From NCBI GenBank assembly GCA_002077045.2, contig KZ111143.1, positions 917,465-981,464 of the forward strand: a DNA stretch of 64,000 nucleotides, in the 5' to 3' direction. The position numbers and the translations under genes are program-made. This DNA comes from Rachicladosporium sp. CCFEE 5018 (taxonomy: Eukaryota > Ascomycota > Dothideomycetes > Cladosporiales > Cladosporiaceae). Positions 45,462 to 55,135 of this stretch are shown here, in pieces; within the stretch, counting starts at the first letter, position 1; each line of letters opens with the position of its first letter. The notes beneath the pieces were generated by a model. It was not told where the DNA came from and ran no database searches. It worked only from the letters and a program-made list of their open reading frames with translations.

Positions 45462-47109
45462 TCACCCTCCCTCTAACACCCCAACCGTACTCCGCCTCAT
45501 CTGACCCATGCCGCTAACGCCCCGTCCGCACTCCACGACCCTGGGTCGCAATGGCTGTGTGACTACGAAGTCGGCCTCCTGCACCCGTCTCCTGGCTTTC
45601 GAAACGCTGACCTGCCGCGCCACGCTAACCTGCACGATATGATTGTCTGGCATCAAATGCCGAGGCTTCGAAATCGTACTGTGCGAGGCGAGAGGATTAG
45701 GATGAGGCTGGGTATTCGAGGGAGGCGTAAGCATGTCCCAGCTCGGCTCCTGTGGCTTTGCCCCCGGCAGAGGCTTCGACACGGCATGTATGGGGATCGG
45801 CGAGCCCAGATTGGTCGACGCCACCGTCGTGGGCGTCGCGGGTAGTGAGGCGTAGGCTGTGGAAAGGGAGTCCAGTGAAGGCGCATGAACGTGGGCAGCG
45901 GGGGCGAAGCGGGCTGTGAGAGGCGATGAAGCCGCCATTGGGGCTGTCTTCGAGCGTTGTAGGGGTCGTGCGCGTTTCGTGATTGAGACTGAACCGGCGA
46001 GTGTGTCCTTCTCGGAATGTGCTGCGGCTGGCAATATCGCAGTATCGTTACTGGGGACAATAGGCGGGTTGTGCAGCTTGTGTGGCGAAGTGCGGCTTCG
46101 TTGTAATATAGTTGGAGCGTTCTCATCGTGGACTTGCAACTTCGTGGAGTTCAGCCTCTTCAGCTTGTCCTGCCGCTTACTCTGCCGTCGCTCCAACAGT
46201 GACATCTTCGGCTCTAGAAGCTTCTCAAACATGACGCTGTATCGCTCAAACTCTGAATTGGGTATGTCCATGTCCAGTTTGGGTGTGTGTATGTGCGCGC
46301 CAGGCGCATGTAGGTTGTGACGTGTAGGTGGAGATGTAGCGAACATGTCCTCCGAGCTGCGTAGAACAGGGGTCCTCGAGTAAACGCTAGACTTGGGCGG
46401 TGTCAAGATACTCGCACGTGCCTGGTAAGCAGCGGGCGTGTGCTGCACCTTGCTGTCAATATTCGACATGAAGGCAGCGCGGTCAGCTTCTGCACGTGCC
46501 TCAAAGCGAGCAAGACCCCGGTTCAGCGATGGAGTCCTCGAGTGATGGGAGGCAATCGAGCCTGGTGTAGCCACTGCTGCAGGTGATGATGCAGCGGAAT
46601 CCAGAACGCCGACTCGAGCGCGCGACTGATCTGTGGAAGGCTTCGCTGCCGGCTCACTACTGCCCGCCTGTACTTTGTAGAACGGCTCTGACGCGGCCTT
46701 GAAGGCTGATTTGCTCCGGAATAGTCCTCCAAGTGTCTTCCAGGCTGACTTGGACTTCTTCAATTGCGGCTTCTGTGGTGCCTCTCCCATGACGTCCCAA
46801 GCTTGTGCATAGTCGGGTAGAGCCTGTGGCACGGCCTTGCGTTTCGGCAAAGCATCGACAGTATGTGACCGCTGCCACTGAGGTGGGGCAGCTGTCGGCG
46901 AGCCTAGAGCAACGCCAATGGGCGCTGTCATCTTCTCAGGCACAAGAGGGGAAGACTCTGCCTGGAACGTCCCACTCTTCCTCGGTAGTCGCGGTGACGG
47001 CGTAGGGAAGCGGAAGGTATCAGCGCCAGCTCGAACATCCATAGTCTCTACGGGTAGGCGAAGCGATTGAGGGAGATCAGGCAGGTCAGTAGCCTGCGGT
47101 CGGACGAAG
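45462..47109 (-). CDS. Hypothetical fungal protein, N terminus lost in gap
   Basis: An open minus-strand frame ends at 45462 and contains an ATG at 47042 (527 codons including stop), but the same frame stays open upstream of that ATG (about 22 further codons, including LPDLPQSLRLPVET) right into the N gap, so the true start is probably missing. The protein is low in hydrophobic residues and rich in S, P, A and K, so mostly disordered. One compact basic segment, KKSKSAWKTLGGLFRSKSAF (about 95-115 after the ATG), resembles a short membrane- or partner-binding helix found in many fungal proteins of unknown role; a second charged segment (KLLEPKMSLLERRQSKRQDKL) may be helical. No catalytic motif was recognised. 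Confidence 0.65.
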
Positions 47110-47209
47110 NNNNNNNNNNNNNNNNNNNNNNNNNNNNNNNNNNNNNNNNNNNNNNNNNNNNNNNNNNNNNNNNNNNNNNNNNNNNNNNNNNNNNNNNNNN
47201 NNNNNNNNN
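47110..47209. other. Assembly gap of 100 N
   Basis: Exactly 100 N. To the left is the truncated hypothetical gene; to the right the sequence jumps back to the middle of the WSC oxidase already seen at 31126. This is the position where a misjoin, or the junction of a tandem duplication, would lie. Confidence 0.97.
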
Positions 47210-47890
47210 CCTGATGGTACTTACCTGATCCTCAACGGCGCGCAATACGGTCGCGCTGGATTTGGTCTTGCCACGCAGCCGAACTTGAACTCGGTGCTAT
47301 ATGATCCCTCAAAGCCGATCCACCAGCGCATGACGGTCATGGCAAACACCACGATCGCACGTCTCTATCACAGCGAAGCTGTGCTGCTCGACGACGGTCG
47401 CGTACTAGTCTCTGGCTCAGACCCGGAAGACGTGCGCGCCTTCGCTCCTCAGGAGTACCGCAACGAGCTCTGGACTCCACCTTACATTCTGCACGGCGGA
47501 GCACGCCCAGCGTTTACGGTCTCCGATCTAGACTGGGCTTACGGTAGCACGCACACGATCTCCATCACTGCTTTCGGCACCGGAGCCGTGGGCTCTTACC
47601 GCGTCTCGCTTATCGGCGCCGTGGCAAGCACACACGGCAACAGCATGGGTCAGCGTACCATCTTCCCCGCTGTCGACTGCAGTGCAGGCTCAAGCTGTAA
47701 AGTCACAGCGCCACCGACCGCCAACGTGTGCCCACCAGCATGGTTCCAAGTCTTCCTGCTAGACGCCAATAACGTGCCCTCGCACGCATCTTGGGTGCGC
47801 ATTGGAGGTGATCCTGCCGGACTTGGCAACTGGCCCGCGTTCCCAGACTTCAATGTGCCTGGGACTGGGCCGGTGCAGCCACTCTTCTAG
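47210..47890 (+). CDS. WSC copper radical oxidase, 3' fragment (start of contig C)
   Basis: The last 226 codons of the oxidase annotated at 27848-31806, entering in frame at PDGTYLILNG directly after the gap. It contains the YHS copper-ligand segment, the second ligand His region and the DUF1929 domain. It is identical to 31126-31806 as compared. On its own it lacks the WSC domains and most of the propeller; probably the same locus duplicated by the assembly. Confidence 0.9.
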   Translation, partial: PDGTYLILNGAQYGRAGFGLATQPNLNSVLYDPSKPIHQRMTVMANTTIARLYHSEAVLLDDGRVLVSGSDPEDVRAFAPQEYRNELWTPPYILHGGARPAFTVSDLDWAYGSTHTISITAFGTGAVGSYRVSLIGAVASTHGNSMGQRTIFPAVDCSAGSSCKVTAPPTANVCPPAWFQVFLLDANNVPSHASWVRIGGDPAGLGNWPAFPDFNVPGTGPVQPLF

Positions 47891-48408
47891 ATAGGTCTGG
47901 GTTGACGATTTTCCTTATGTTTGGGTGGCGCGACAAGATACCAGTCCTGTCCGGCGAGGCAGACTGTCGCACACATCTTGCTGCAAGGAGGCTCTGGTGT
48001 ATCCAATGTCTTGTGAATGCATCGCAGACGGCGCATGTGGAAAACCTACTCCCTTCTTGTTCATAGCTTTTGATAGACTTCTTACCAGCTTACTCTACAA
48101 CTCTTGCCATGGCAAACGTAGTTTACAACAGCACACTGCTTGATCACCGGCGCTCCATACCACATGTCCTGACTGCCTCTCCCGTCTGGCCTGGAACGCA
48201 ATGCAGTGCCCTTGTACCTTTTGCGTCGAAATTCCACTTGTGACAGCGCTGATCCTACCTATCTTACATCCCCTCCCTGCTCCTTGTCTTGACCATGCGC
48301 ATTCTCGAAGCCGCAAACCAGTCATACACCCCGATCTCATCTTCGATCACCGCTCAAATGCTGCACACCAATCAGCACCTCGCATCAACTCCCTGATGTT
48401 CTTCGTAC
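47891..48408. other. Spacer between WSC oxidase fragment and TOM6
   Basis: Same sequence as 31807-32324. Nothing further seen. Confidence 0.6.
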
Positions 48409-48748
48409 TTACGGTGGTAGCAAGATCTCACTCCAGCTGCTATGTAGAAACGCAACACCAGCCTGGAACACTTTGTGTCAGCAATTTGTACTGCCTACAT
48501 CACTTTCGCTGTCCTCCGCCTCGCTCCTTCCTCAGTCCACTCTGTACTTTTCATGGCCTCATAATTTCCTGACTACATCTCGCGGCCTCTTTCGTTCCGA
48601 GCAGACCCGTACGTACCGCGAAGAAAGACACAGCAATGACCACAGTCCTGTTCTCGGGGTCCCGAATCGCGTTCAACGTGCTTTGCGCATAGTTCCCCGG
48701 CTGTTGCTTCGCTGCGGGTACACCGCGGATCTGACCCTTTGGAGGCAT
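48409..48748 (-). CDS. TOM6: Tom6, second representation
   Basis: Exons 48748..48617 and 48462..48409, identical in sequence and splice sites to 32325-32664 (61 residues). It lies in the exact 4.7-kb repeat, so it is likely the same gene counted twice. Confidence 0.82.
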
Positions 48749-48986
48749 GTTGATTATATTTGTAGGATGAGGCGATGGGTGTGGGTGTGGGTGTTACGGA
48801 CTTGGATAGCAGGAATGGGCAGCGATGGGGGAGAGTAATGGTTTCGGAGGTGATCCGGGAATGTCACGTGCGACATGACTCGCGCCCTGCTTGCGGAGGG
48901 AGACCAACAGAAATCCTGAACAACGATCTGGAGATGATTGGGAAAGTGTCCAGCTTGTATCGTGTATATACGTGTCTACATCACAT

Positions 48987-51900
48987 CTACTGACCCTTCT
49001 TCTTACCGTCGTCCTCCACTTTCGGCACCGCGGGTATCTCGACCCCTTCAATACCCCACTCCATCCCAATGTAGCTATCACTCACAACCTTCACCCTGAC
49101 CTTCCTCTCCTCAAAGCTCTCCTCCAATCTCACGTTCGCCCTGGTGCTAGGTCTTAAACCGCCGCCTCCACTCCCACTTGGCCAGCTTACCCTTTTCAGC
49201 ACCAGCATCTCTCCACTAGCCTCATCAATGACCATCAGGAAGAAACCTTCAGTCTGCGGCTTTGCGTATTTCGGAGCGTAGATATTAAGCTTGGGCGACG
49301 TAGCTGAATTCTGACGGTTGAGCTGGACTGTAAGGCCAAGGGCATTGGAATTGGGCAGCGAGACAGCGACGACTGGGAGCTGCGCGAGTGGCTTGGAGAG
49401 CGCTGCGTGAGCAGCCGGTGGCATATTGAGCGCAGCAAGCGCGGCACTGATCTGTGCACGAGGTGCTGTCGTAGCCCCGATGAGGTCTCGTGGTAGTGCT
49501 TCGGGCTGAGACTCGAGACGGCCCTTCTCTGCCGCGGCATCCACGCCGGGGAACAAGGCCAGTGGTCCGTCCTCGGGCCAGCGCGCAGACTTGACACATT
49601 GCAACAGTGTCATCATCATACGACAGCTCTTGACGTGGCCAAGCTCGGCGAGAACGTCGATAGAAGCCTGAATGATGCGGATGGCTTGGTCGAGCACTGA
49701 TATCTGATCGCCGACATAATCGGAGATGGGTAGATCGATGCGCGAGAAGTATGCTTGCAGTAGCAGGAAAGCCTTGACATGCGGGTCCCACATTGGCAGG
49801 CCGAATGGCTCGGCCTTAAGCGGCAGATTGGCAGACAGCTCAGCGTTGATGAGGTCCTCGTTGTGGCGTACAGGTAGTTCGTCGTACTCCGTGGCTTTGC
49901 ACATGACGGTCAAGCACTCCTCGAATGTCATGTCCGCCTTAGCGTGCTTGAGCAGTGTGCGTATCGTGTGATGCGAGAGGTAGTAATAACTCATGATCTT
50001 GCCCAGTGGCGTGGGATCAACATCGCCATTCGAGTGCATGGTCAAGCAGCCAGAGTCGCCGAGCTCAGACATGGACTTGTCGACCATCTCGATCATGTAG
50101 TCATTCGCGGCGTGTTGCGCTGATATGCTATCGCCCTCCTCCGCGGGGATCTCAAGTCCATAGTAAGACGGATTCTTGTGCAGCCGGCGGAAGAAGAAGG
50201 TCCAGGTCAGATAGTCCAGTGCATCTTGTTTGGTAGCGATTGTCTCAGCGGAGACCTCGGCGCCTAGGTGATTGTCCAGTACATTGTGCAGCGATGACTC
50301 GACAGGGAATCCAGTGTGTAGAAAGTGCTTGTAGAAGGCCTTCTTCGAGTCCTGCGTGAAGATCCTAGCAATACCTGAAGTGTCGAACTGAGGTCGGCCA
50401 GCGCGACCGAGCATCTGCAGTACATCTGTCAAGTCCATGTCCTTGTAGCCCTCAATCTTGGCGTCGAAAAACTGCGTTCCTTTGACGACGACGAGATGGG
50501 CGGGTAAATTGACACCCCATGCAAGCGTGCTAGTCGCCACGAGGATCTGTATCTTGTTGTTCGCGAACAGCTCTTCCGCAAGCTGACGATCGCTCTCAAC
50601 GAGACCGGCATGATGCAATCCAATACCAAAGCTGAGAGCCTCCTTCAGCGCCTCATCCTTGACACGCGCAAGGTTGACGATCAGATCATCCTCAGACATC
50701 CGTACAAAGCGCCGCGGGTTGTCTTCCATACCACAGAAATTGATAAGATCCCTCGCCGTCAACCTGGTCTGTCGTCGCGAAGCAACGAAGACAATGACCG
50801 GCTTGTCCGGTGAATGCGCCTTGATAGCCAAGAACGTAGGGCGGTTCATACTCTGCATGAGCGCACAGAAGCCACGTTGCTGCGGGAACCCGTCGATATA
50901 GATCTCCAGCGGGACTGGACGTACCGAATGGCGGAAGTTGAATAGGCCCTCCTTCACGCTCAGCCAGTTCGCAAGGTCCATGGCGTTGGCGCAAGCAGTC
51001 GACATACCAACGATCCGCACATCGCCTTTCTTCTGCGAGGCGATGTAGTTCATGCGACTTACGATGATCTCGAGAATGGGCCCTCGATCGCCACCGAGCA
51101 GATGGATTTCGTCGATGATGACAAGGCTGACCTGCTGGACGTAGCTTCGCGTCTGCCAAGATCGACTGATACCATCCCACTTCTCCGGGGTAGTGACAAT
51201 GATGTCCGCGTCTCTAATGGTCCTGGTATCGGGCGTATTGTCACCCGTCAGCTCGACAAGCTTGAGGCCCATCTGTCGTGTTAGTCGTTTCTGCCAATCT
51301 TGTACACGTTCGCGGACAAGGGCCTTCATGGGCGCGATGTATACGACTTTGCTTCCTGGCTTCTCTCGGAAAGCCCACCACATTGCCAGCTCGGCTGCGA
51401 TAGTCTTGCCTGAACCAGTGGGCGAGCCCAGTAGTACGTTGGCCGGAGTGTGATACATGCAGTGGAACAGCTGGGTCTGCATCGGGTTGAAGTATTGAAA
51501 GCGCTGGCCATAGATCTCCTCTAGCAGTGGGTTCTTCAGCGCCTTGACAGGCAGAGGCTGCAGGTTGAGCAGATCGGTATAGACGCTCTCTGTGTCCGGT
51601 CTGATCAGATGCTGGAAGCTGACCGGTGTCACAGTCTCAGCACCTAGCCATCGATCGCTGACAGCGCGAACGTAGATCTGACTCGGCAGCGGATCAGACA
51701 GAGGTATCGTGAAGCTGAGCTCATGGTCGTCGTACAACTTTCGTCGATTCAGTATGAAGTATTCATGGTGATAGATCTCACTGCTCTCCGAGTTCTCAAC
51801 CCAGATCCAGTAGCTCTCACTCTTCCCGTGATGGCGATCATTCCATCGGAAGTCGGGCGTGATGAACAGCTTGATACGCAGCACATCTCTATTCAGTGGC

Positions 51901-54900
51901 GCAATCTCGGCTTCCACAGTCAGCGTAGGGAAGTTGTCCAGAAGCTTGCCGATAGTACTGCCCATCTTCTGATTATGCACGAGACTACCGATCTCAGCGG
52001 TCTCCATATCGCGCAGACTGTCAACTGACGCTGAGCTGCCTCTCTCGTCAAGGTTCCTCAGGATCGCCTGAGGCAAGTCGAATTGTCGGAATGGATGTTC
52101 ATAGGGCCAGACTCGCTTCTCAATACTCTTGCACATATTCAGCAGAACCAAGCACTGATAGCCCCAGCGCCTGTTTAGCGCAATCATGAACAGCGCTCGA
52201 CAGATTCTGGCTGCATTCTGGGCAACATACGCAGTGTCTGACACAAGCGTGAAATCCTCGAGCCTGGCATTGCTGATGTAGCTCTGCAGCAGCACGTTTG
52301 TCTTTCCATGTTGCGTGCCAATGCCACCTTCGATGTCACATGGTGCCGCGTCGTTCTTCAGGCGGATCAGCTCCTTCTCTTCAGTCTCGCGTGACTGTAT
52401 ATTGTCAAACTCGCCAGACATCGAAATCATCTTGAGCACGTCAGCTTCGGTGGCGTGTGGTCGCATCATCGTGTTGAAGATCTCGATGCTAGTCTGCAGC
52501 ACGTAAAACTGGCTAGCAATGCGGCCTACGTCCTTAGCGCGTAGCTCCTCTGTGGACTCGTTGAAGATAATCATCTGGCTTTGCTGCAATACTCGAGCAG
52601 CCTTTATGATCAACTCGCGCCTGCGCTGTACAAGCTGCGGATCGTTCGTGATCTCAGACCAGTCTATGCCGTAGGCAGGCGGATTTCGCTGCATGCGAAC
52701 GAACAGATAAGAGTAGCCTAGCCATGTGATGGCCTCTGGCACACTCGTCACAGTGCCGAGCCCGATCTCTGCGTTGAGATTGTCAACGAGCTTGCGGCTG
52801 AATTGACTCTCAATCGGCTGCTGCTGAGTGACGGCCGTGAGATAATGCTGCAACTTGTCCTGCGTAGTGAGGATCATGCCGATACCAGTGTCCTGGAATT
52901 GCGGACGACCAGCACGACCGAAGATCTGGAGCACATCAAGGATGCCAAGGTCGACGAATTTACCCGCTTCAGCACTGTACAGCTGCGTGCCCTTGATGAT
53001 CACCGCAGCAGCCGGCAAGTTCACACCCCAGGCAAGTGTCGCAGTACAGCAGAGGACCTTCAACACACCATCGCCGAATAGTCGCTCGATCATGTTGCGG
53101 TCAGATCTTGGCATACCAGCATGATGAGTGCCCATGCCCTTTGTGACAAGTTCACGAATCTCCTTGCCCTTCGACTGCTTGATATCACGCAGTGCGCTGC
53201 TATACCCTTCGTGATGCGTTGGGTCAAACAGATCAGCCACGCCCTGATCCATAGCCATTTCGTACAGCTTGCGCGCAGTATTTACTGTGTCCTTGCGAGA
53301 GTGGACGAACACCATGATCTGGTGACCAAGCTCAAGCATCTCCTTCACCTTCTCGAAGGCCGTATTGTCGATGTGCTCTCGGCTAGCTTTGCTTCCAGGC
53401 TTGCCTTTCACGCCAATGAAGTGCTGCTCGAGTGGCACAGGACGGAAGCTTTGGTCGAAGTAGAACATGCCAGCCATGCGATTGACTTTCAAGAAGTCTG
53501 CGACATCGACGTAGTTGGGAAGCGTGGCGCTCAAACCTACGATGCGGATAAGAGACTGCGTGCTTTCGACTTGCCTTTCAGTACGTGCGACAAGCGACTC
53601 CAGTACAGCACCACGCTCGTCATGCAGCATGTGTACCTCGTCTATGATCAGCAGTCTGACCTTCTGCACAAGCTCGGTGTCGCCAGTCGACTTGCGAGTC
53701 ACTACATCCCACTTCTCCGGCGTAGTGACAATGACTTGCGTCTGCACAATCTCCGATTTCGTCAGATGCATGTCGCCTGTCAATTCCCTTACACGGATAC
53801 CCAGCCAAGCCAGTCTTCTTCCCAGCTTGTCCGTAATTTCAGCAGCCAGCGCTTTCATAGGCGCCACATACACGACTTTGAAGTCATCAGTCCTCACCGC
53901 GAAGTCCGTCGCATCCGGCTCATCGATTGGACTCGGCGTGATGTTCTTCGCAACAGCGCTCAAGATCGTAAGCATAGCAGCATCAGTCTTACCCGCACCA
54001 GTCGGCGCACAGATGAGCATGTTCTCGCTCGTCGAGTACGCGACAGGGTACACCAGGCTCTGCATTCGGTTGAGCGATTTGTAGCCTTTGAACGTACCCC
54101 TACATAGCCCGTCCATCTCGGCAATTTCGACGAGCTTCTGATGCTGACCGAGAATACCTACCTTTGCTGCCGGGATGCTGTACTGTTCGTACTTCTCCCG
54201 CTCGATACGCTCGCTGCCTACTGGGAGCATATACTTCCGTCCTGCTGCAGAGAGGGAGTTCCCGGCATCATGGGCACGGTAGACGTGTGGGTATTGACTT
54301 GCCGATCTGTCTTGCGCGGTAGCCAGTGTTGCAGTCTTGTGCTCAAGGTCTTGCTGACGAAGTCGTGCGTCCCTCTCTGCCTTTGTGAGCAGTCCACCAA
54401 GTGGCTTACTCGGCTCTGACAGGATCTGCTTCCTGTGCTTGATGATATCCGCGACCAGCTCGAGTTCGTCAAACCCCAAGATGTCCGCCAGAGTCATCTG
54501 CAGCTCATCATCGCTGCTGTCCGACGCCAGCACGGCAGTGATTTGGCCAAGCAGCGTCTCGGCGTCCATTCCACTGCCACGACTTGCCACTGCTATGCAT
54601 CTCTGCTCGAGCCACTCCTTAGAGCCAACAGCATCGATGTGGTCGCCGTTATTACTAGCATTCGCTGCCACAGCTTCGAAGCTGTCATCTGTGAAGTCCC
54701 CCTCGTCCTCATCGCTGATGATGTCCCAGATATCGTCGCTACCGCTCGCCGGCGATAGGTCATCGTCGTCAAGATCAAGGTCATGATCATTATTGCCACT
54801 CTTCGAATCTCCATTCGTTTGTGGCAACTTCAGCTCTGCAATTGCGGCGCGCATGGCAGCAAGCTGGTCCAGCCATTGCGATGCAGCGGTGTCCGCTGAT

Positions 54901-54908
54901 GGCGACAT
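48987..54908 (-). CDS. SLH1: Slh1/ASCC3-type Ski2-like RNA helicase, complete
   Basis: Single exon, 1973 residues, ATG at 54908. Slh1 (ASCC3 in animals) is the helicase of the ribosome-quality-control trigger complex, which splits collided ribosomes in the cytosol. Two helicase cassettes are visible: the first with APTGAGKT (near residue 303), DEVHML (near 424) and SATLPNYVD, then a Sec63 domain; the second with GSPTGSGKT (near 1164), DEIHLL (near 1265) and STACANAMD, then a second Sec63 domain to the C terminus. Length is almost that of yeast Slh1 (1,967) and shorter than Brr2, the other two-cassette member, and the acidic D/E/S-rich N-terminal region (about 30-75) also fits Slh1. Both Walker lysines and both DExH boxes are intact. 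It shares a 227-bp divergent promoter with ARP5. Confidence 0.93.
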   Translation of the reverse strand: MSPSADTAASQWLDQLAAMRAAIAELKLPQTNGDSKSGNNDHDLDLDDDDLSPASGSDDIWDIISDEDEGDFTDDSFEAVAANASNNGDHIDAVGSKEWLEQRCIAVASRGSGMDAETLLGQITAVLASDSSDDELQMTLADILGFDELELVADIIKHRKQILSEPSKPLGGLLTKAERDARLRQQDLEHKTATLATAQDRSASQYPHVYRAHDAGNSLSAAGRKYMLPVGSERIEREKYEQYSIPAAKVGILGQHQKLVEIAEMDGLCRGTFKGYKSLNRMQSLVYPVAYSTSENMLICAPTGAGKTDAAMLTILSAVAKNITPSPIDEPDATDFAVRTDDFKVVYVAPMKALAAEITDKLGRRLAWLGIRVRELTGDMHLTKSEIVQTQVIVTTPEKWDVVTRKSTGDTELVQKVRLLIIDEVHMLHDERGAVLESLVARTERQVESTQSLIRIVGLSATLPNYVDVADFLKVNRMAGMFYFDQSFRPVPLEQHFIGVKGKPGSKASREHIDNTAFEKVKEMLELGHQIMVFVHSRKDTVNTARKLYEMAMDQGVADLFDPTHHEGYSSALRDIKQSKGKEIRELVTKGMGTHHAGMPRSDRNMIERLFGDGVLKVLCCTATLAWGVNLPAAAVIIKGTQLYSAEAGKFVDLGILDVLQIFGRAGRPQFQDTGIGMILTTQDKLQHYLTAVTQQQPIESQFSRKLVDNLNAEIGLGTVTSVPEAITWLGYSYLFVRMQRNPPAYGIDWSEITNDPQLVQRRRELIIKAARVLQQSQMIIFNESTEELRAKDVGRIASQFYVLQTSIEIFNTMMRPHATEADVLKMISMSGEFDNIQSRETEEKELIRLKNDAAPCDIEGGIGTQHGKTNVLLQSYISNARLEDFTLVSDTAYVAQNAARICRALFMIALNRRWGYQCLVLLNMCKSIEKRVWPYEHPFRQFDLPQAILRNLDERGSSASVDSLRDMETAEIGSLVHNQKMGSTIGKLLDNFPTLTVEAEIAPLNRDVLRIKLFITPDFRWNDRHHGKSESYWIWVENSESSEIYHHEYFILNRRKLYDDHELSFTIPLSDPLPSQIYVRAVSDRWLGAETVTPVSFQHLIRPDTESVYTDLLNLQPLPVKALKNPLLEEIYGQRFQYFNPMQTQLFHCMYHTPANVLLGSPTGSGKTIAAELAMWWAFREKPGSKVVYIAPMKALVRERVQDWQKRLTRQMGLKLVELTGDNTPDTRTIRDADIIVTTPEKWDGISRSWQTRSYVQQVSLVIIDEIHLLGGDRGPILEIIVSRMNYIASQKKGDVRIVGMSTACANAMDLANWLSVKEGLFNFRHSVRPVPLEIYIDGFPQQRGFCALMQSMNRPTFLAIKAHSPDKPVIVFVASRRQTRLTARDLINFCGMEDNPRRFVRMSEDDLIVNLARVKDEALKEALSFGIGLHHAGLVESDRQLAEELFANNKIQILVATSTLAWGVNLPAHLVVVKGTQFFDAKIEGYKDMDLTDVLQMLGRAGRPQFDTSGIARIFTQDSKKAFYKHFLHTGFPVESSLHNVLDNHLGAEVSAETIATKQDALDYLTWTFFFRRLHKNPSYYGLEIPAEEGDSISAQHAANDYMIEMVDKSMSELGDSGCLTMHSNGDVDPTPLGKIMSYYYLSHHTIRTLLKHAKADMTFEECLTVMCKATEYDELPVRHNEDLINAELSANLPLKAEPFGLPMWDPHVKAFLLLQAYFSRIDLPISDYVGDQISVLDQAIRIIQASIDVLAELGHVKSCRMMMTLLQCVKSARWPEDGPLALFPGVDAAAEKGRLESQPEALPRDLIGATTAPRAQISAALAALNMPPAAHAALSKPLAQLPVVAVSLPNSNALGLTVQLNRQNSATSPKLNIYAPKYAKPQTEGFFLMVIDEASGEMLVLKRVSWPSGSGGGGLRPSTRANVRLEESFEERKVRVKVVSDSYIGMEWGIEGVEIPAVPKVEDDGKKKGQ

Positions 54909-55135
54909 GATCAGATGCTAGGTCGTCGTTGACCGATCAACGACACATTGGAGCATGTATGATCGTTGATGAGGGTTGGGGGGTGGGGGGTACATGACTT
55001 CGCTCCAACATTAAAGTGGATCTGACACGTGAGTTGGCGTCTACCTCGTGTACAACACTCCCTCCATCTTCAATGTAGGCTCGAGTTCGCCGTTCCTCTC
55101 TACGACATGTGATAACCTCCCTTGTGCCCCCGACA
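54909..55135. promoter_or_regulatory. Divergent promoter between SLH1 and ARP5
   Basis: 227 bp between the two start codons. It contains a G-run (near 54975-54992, GGTTGGGGGGTGGGGGG) and CT-rich stretches before each ATG. No specific regulator site can be named. Confidence 0.5.

Larger units (their letters stand above)
47210..51925. repeat. 4,716-bp direct repeat, copy 2 (start of contig C)
   Basis: Counterpart of 31126-35841; see there. The copy begins at the first base after the gap and continues without a visible break into unique SLH1 sequence at 51926. Confidence 0.93.

Noticed and set aside
53121..54107. 328-codon plus-strand open frame
   Set aside because: Antisense shadow of the first helicase cassette of SLH1.
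55109..55135. Upstream GTG start for ARP5
   Set aside because: Eukaryotic initiation at GTG is improbable, and an ATG in frame 27 bases downstream gives a sensible N terminus.
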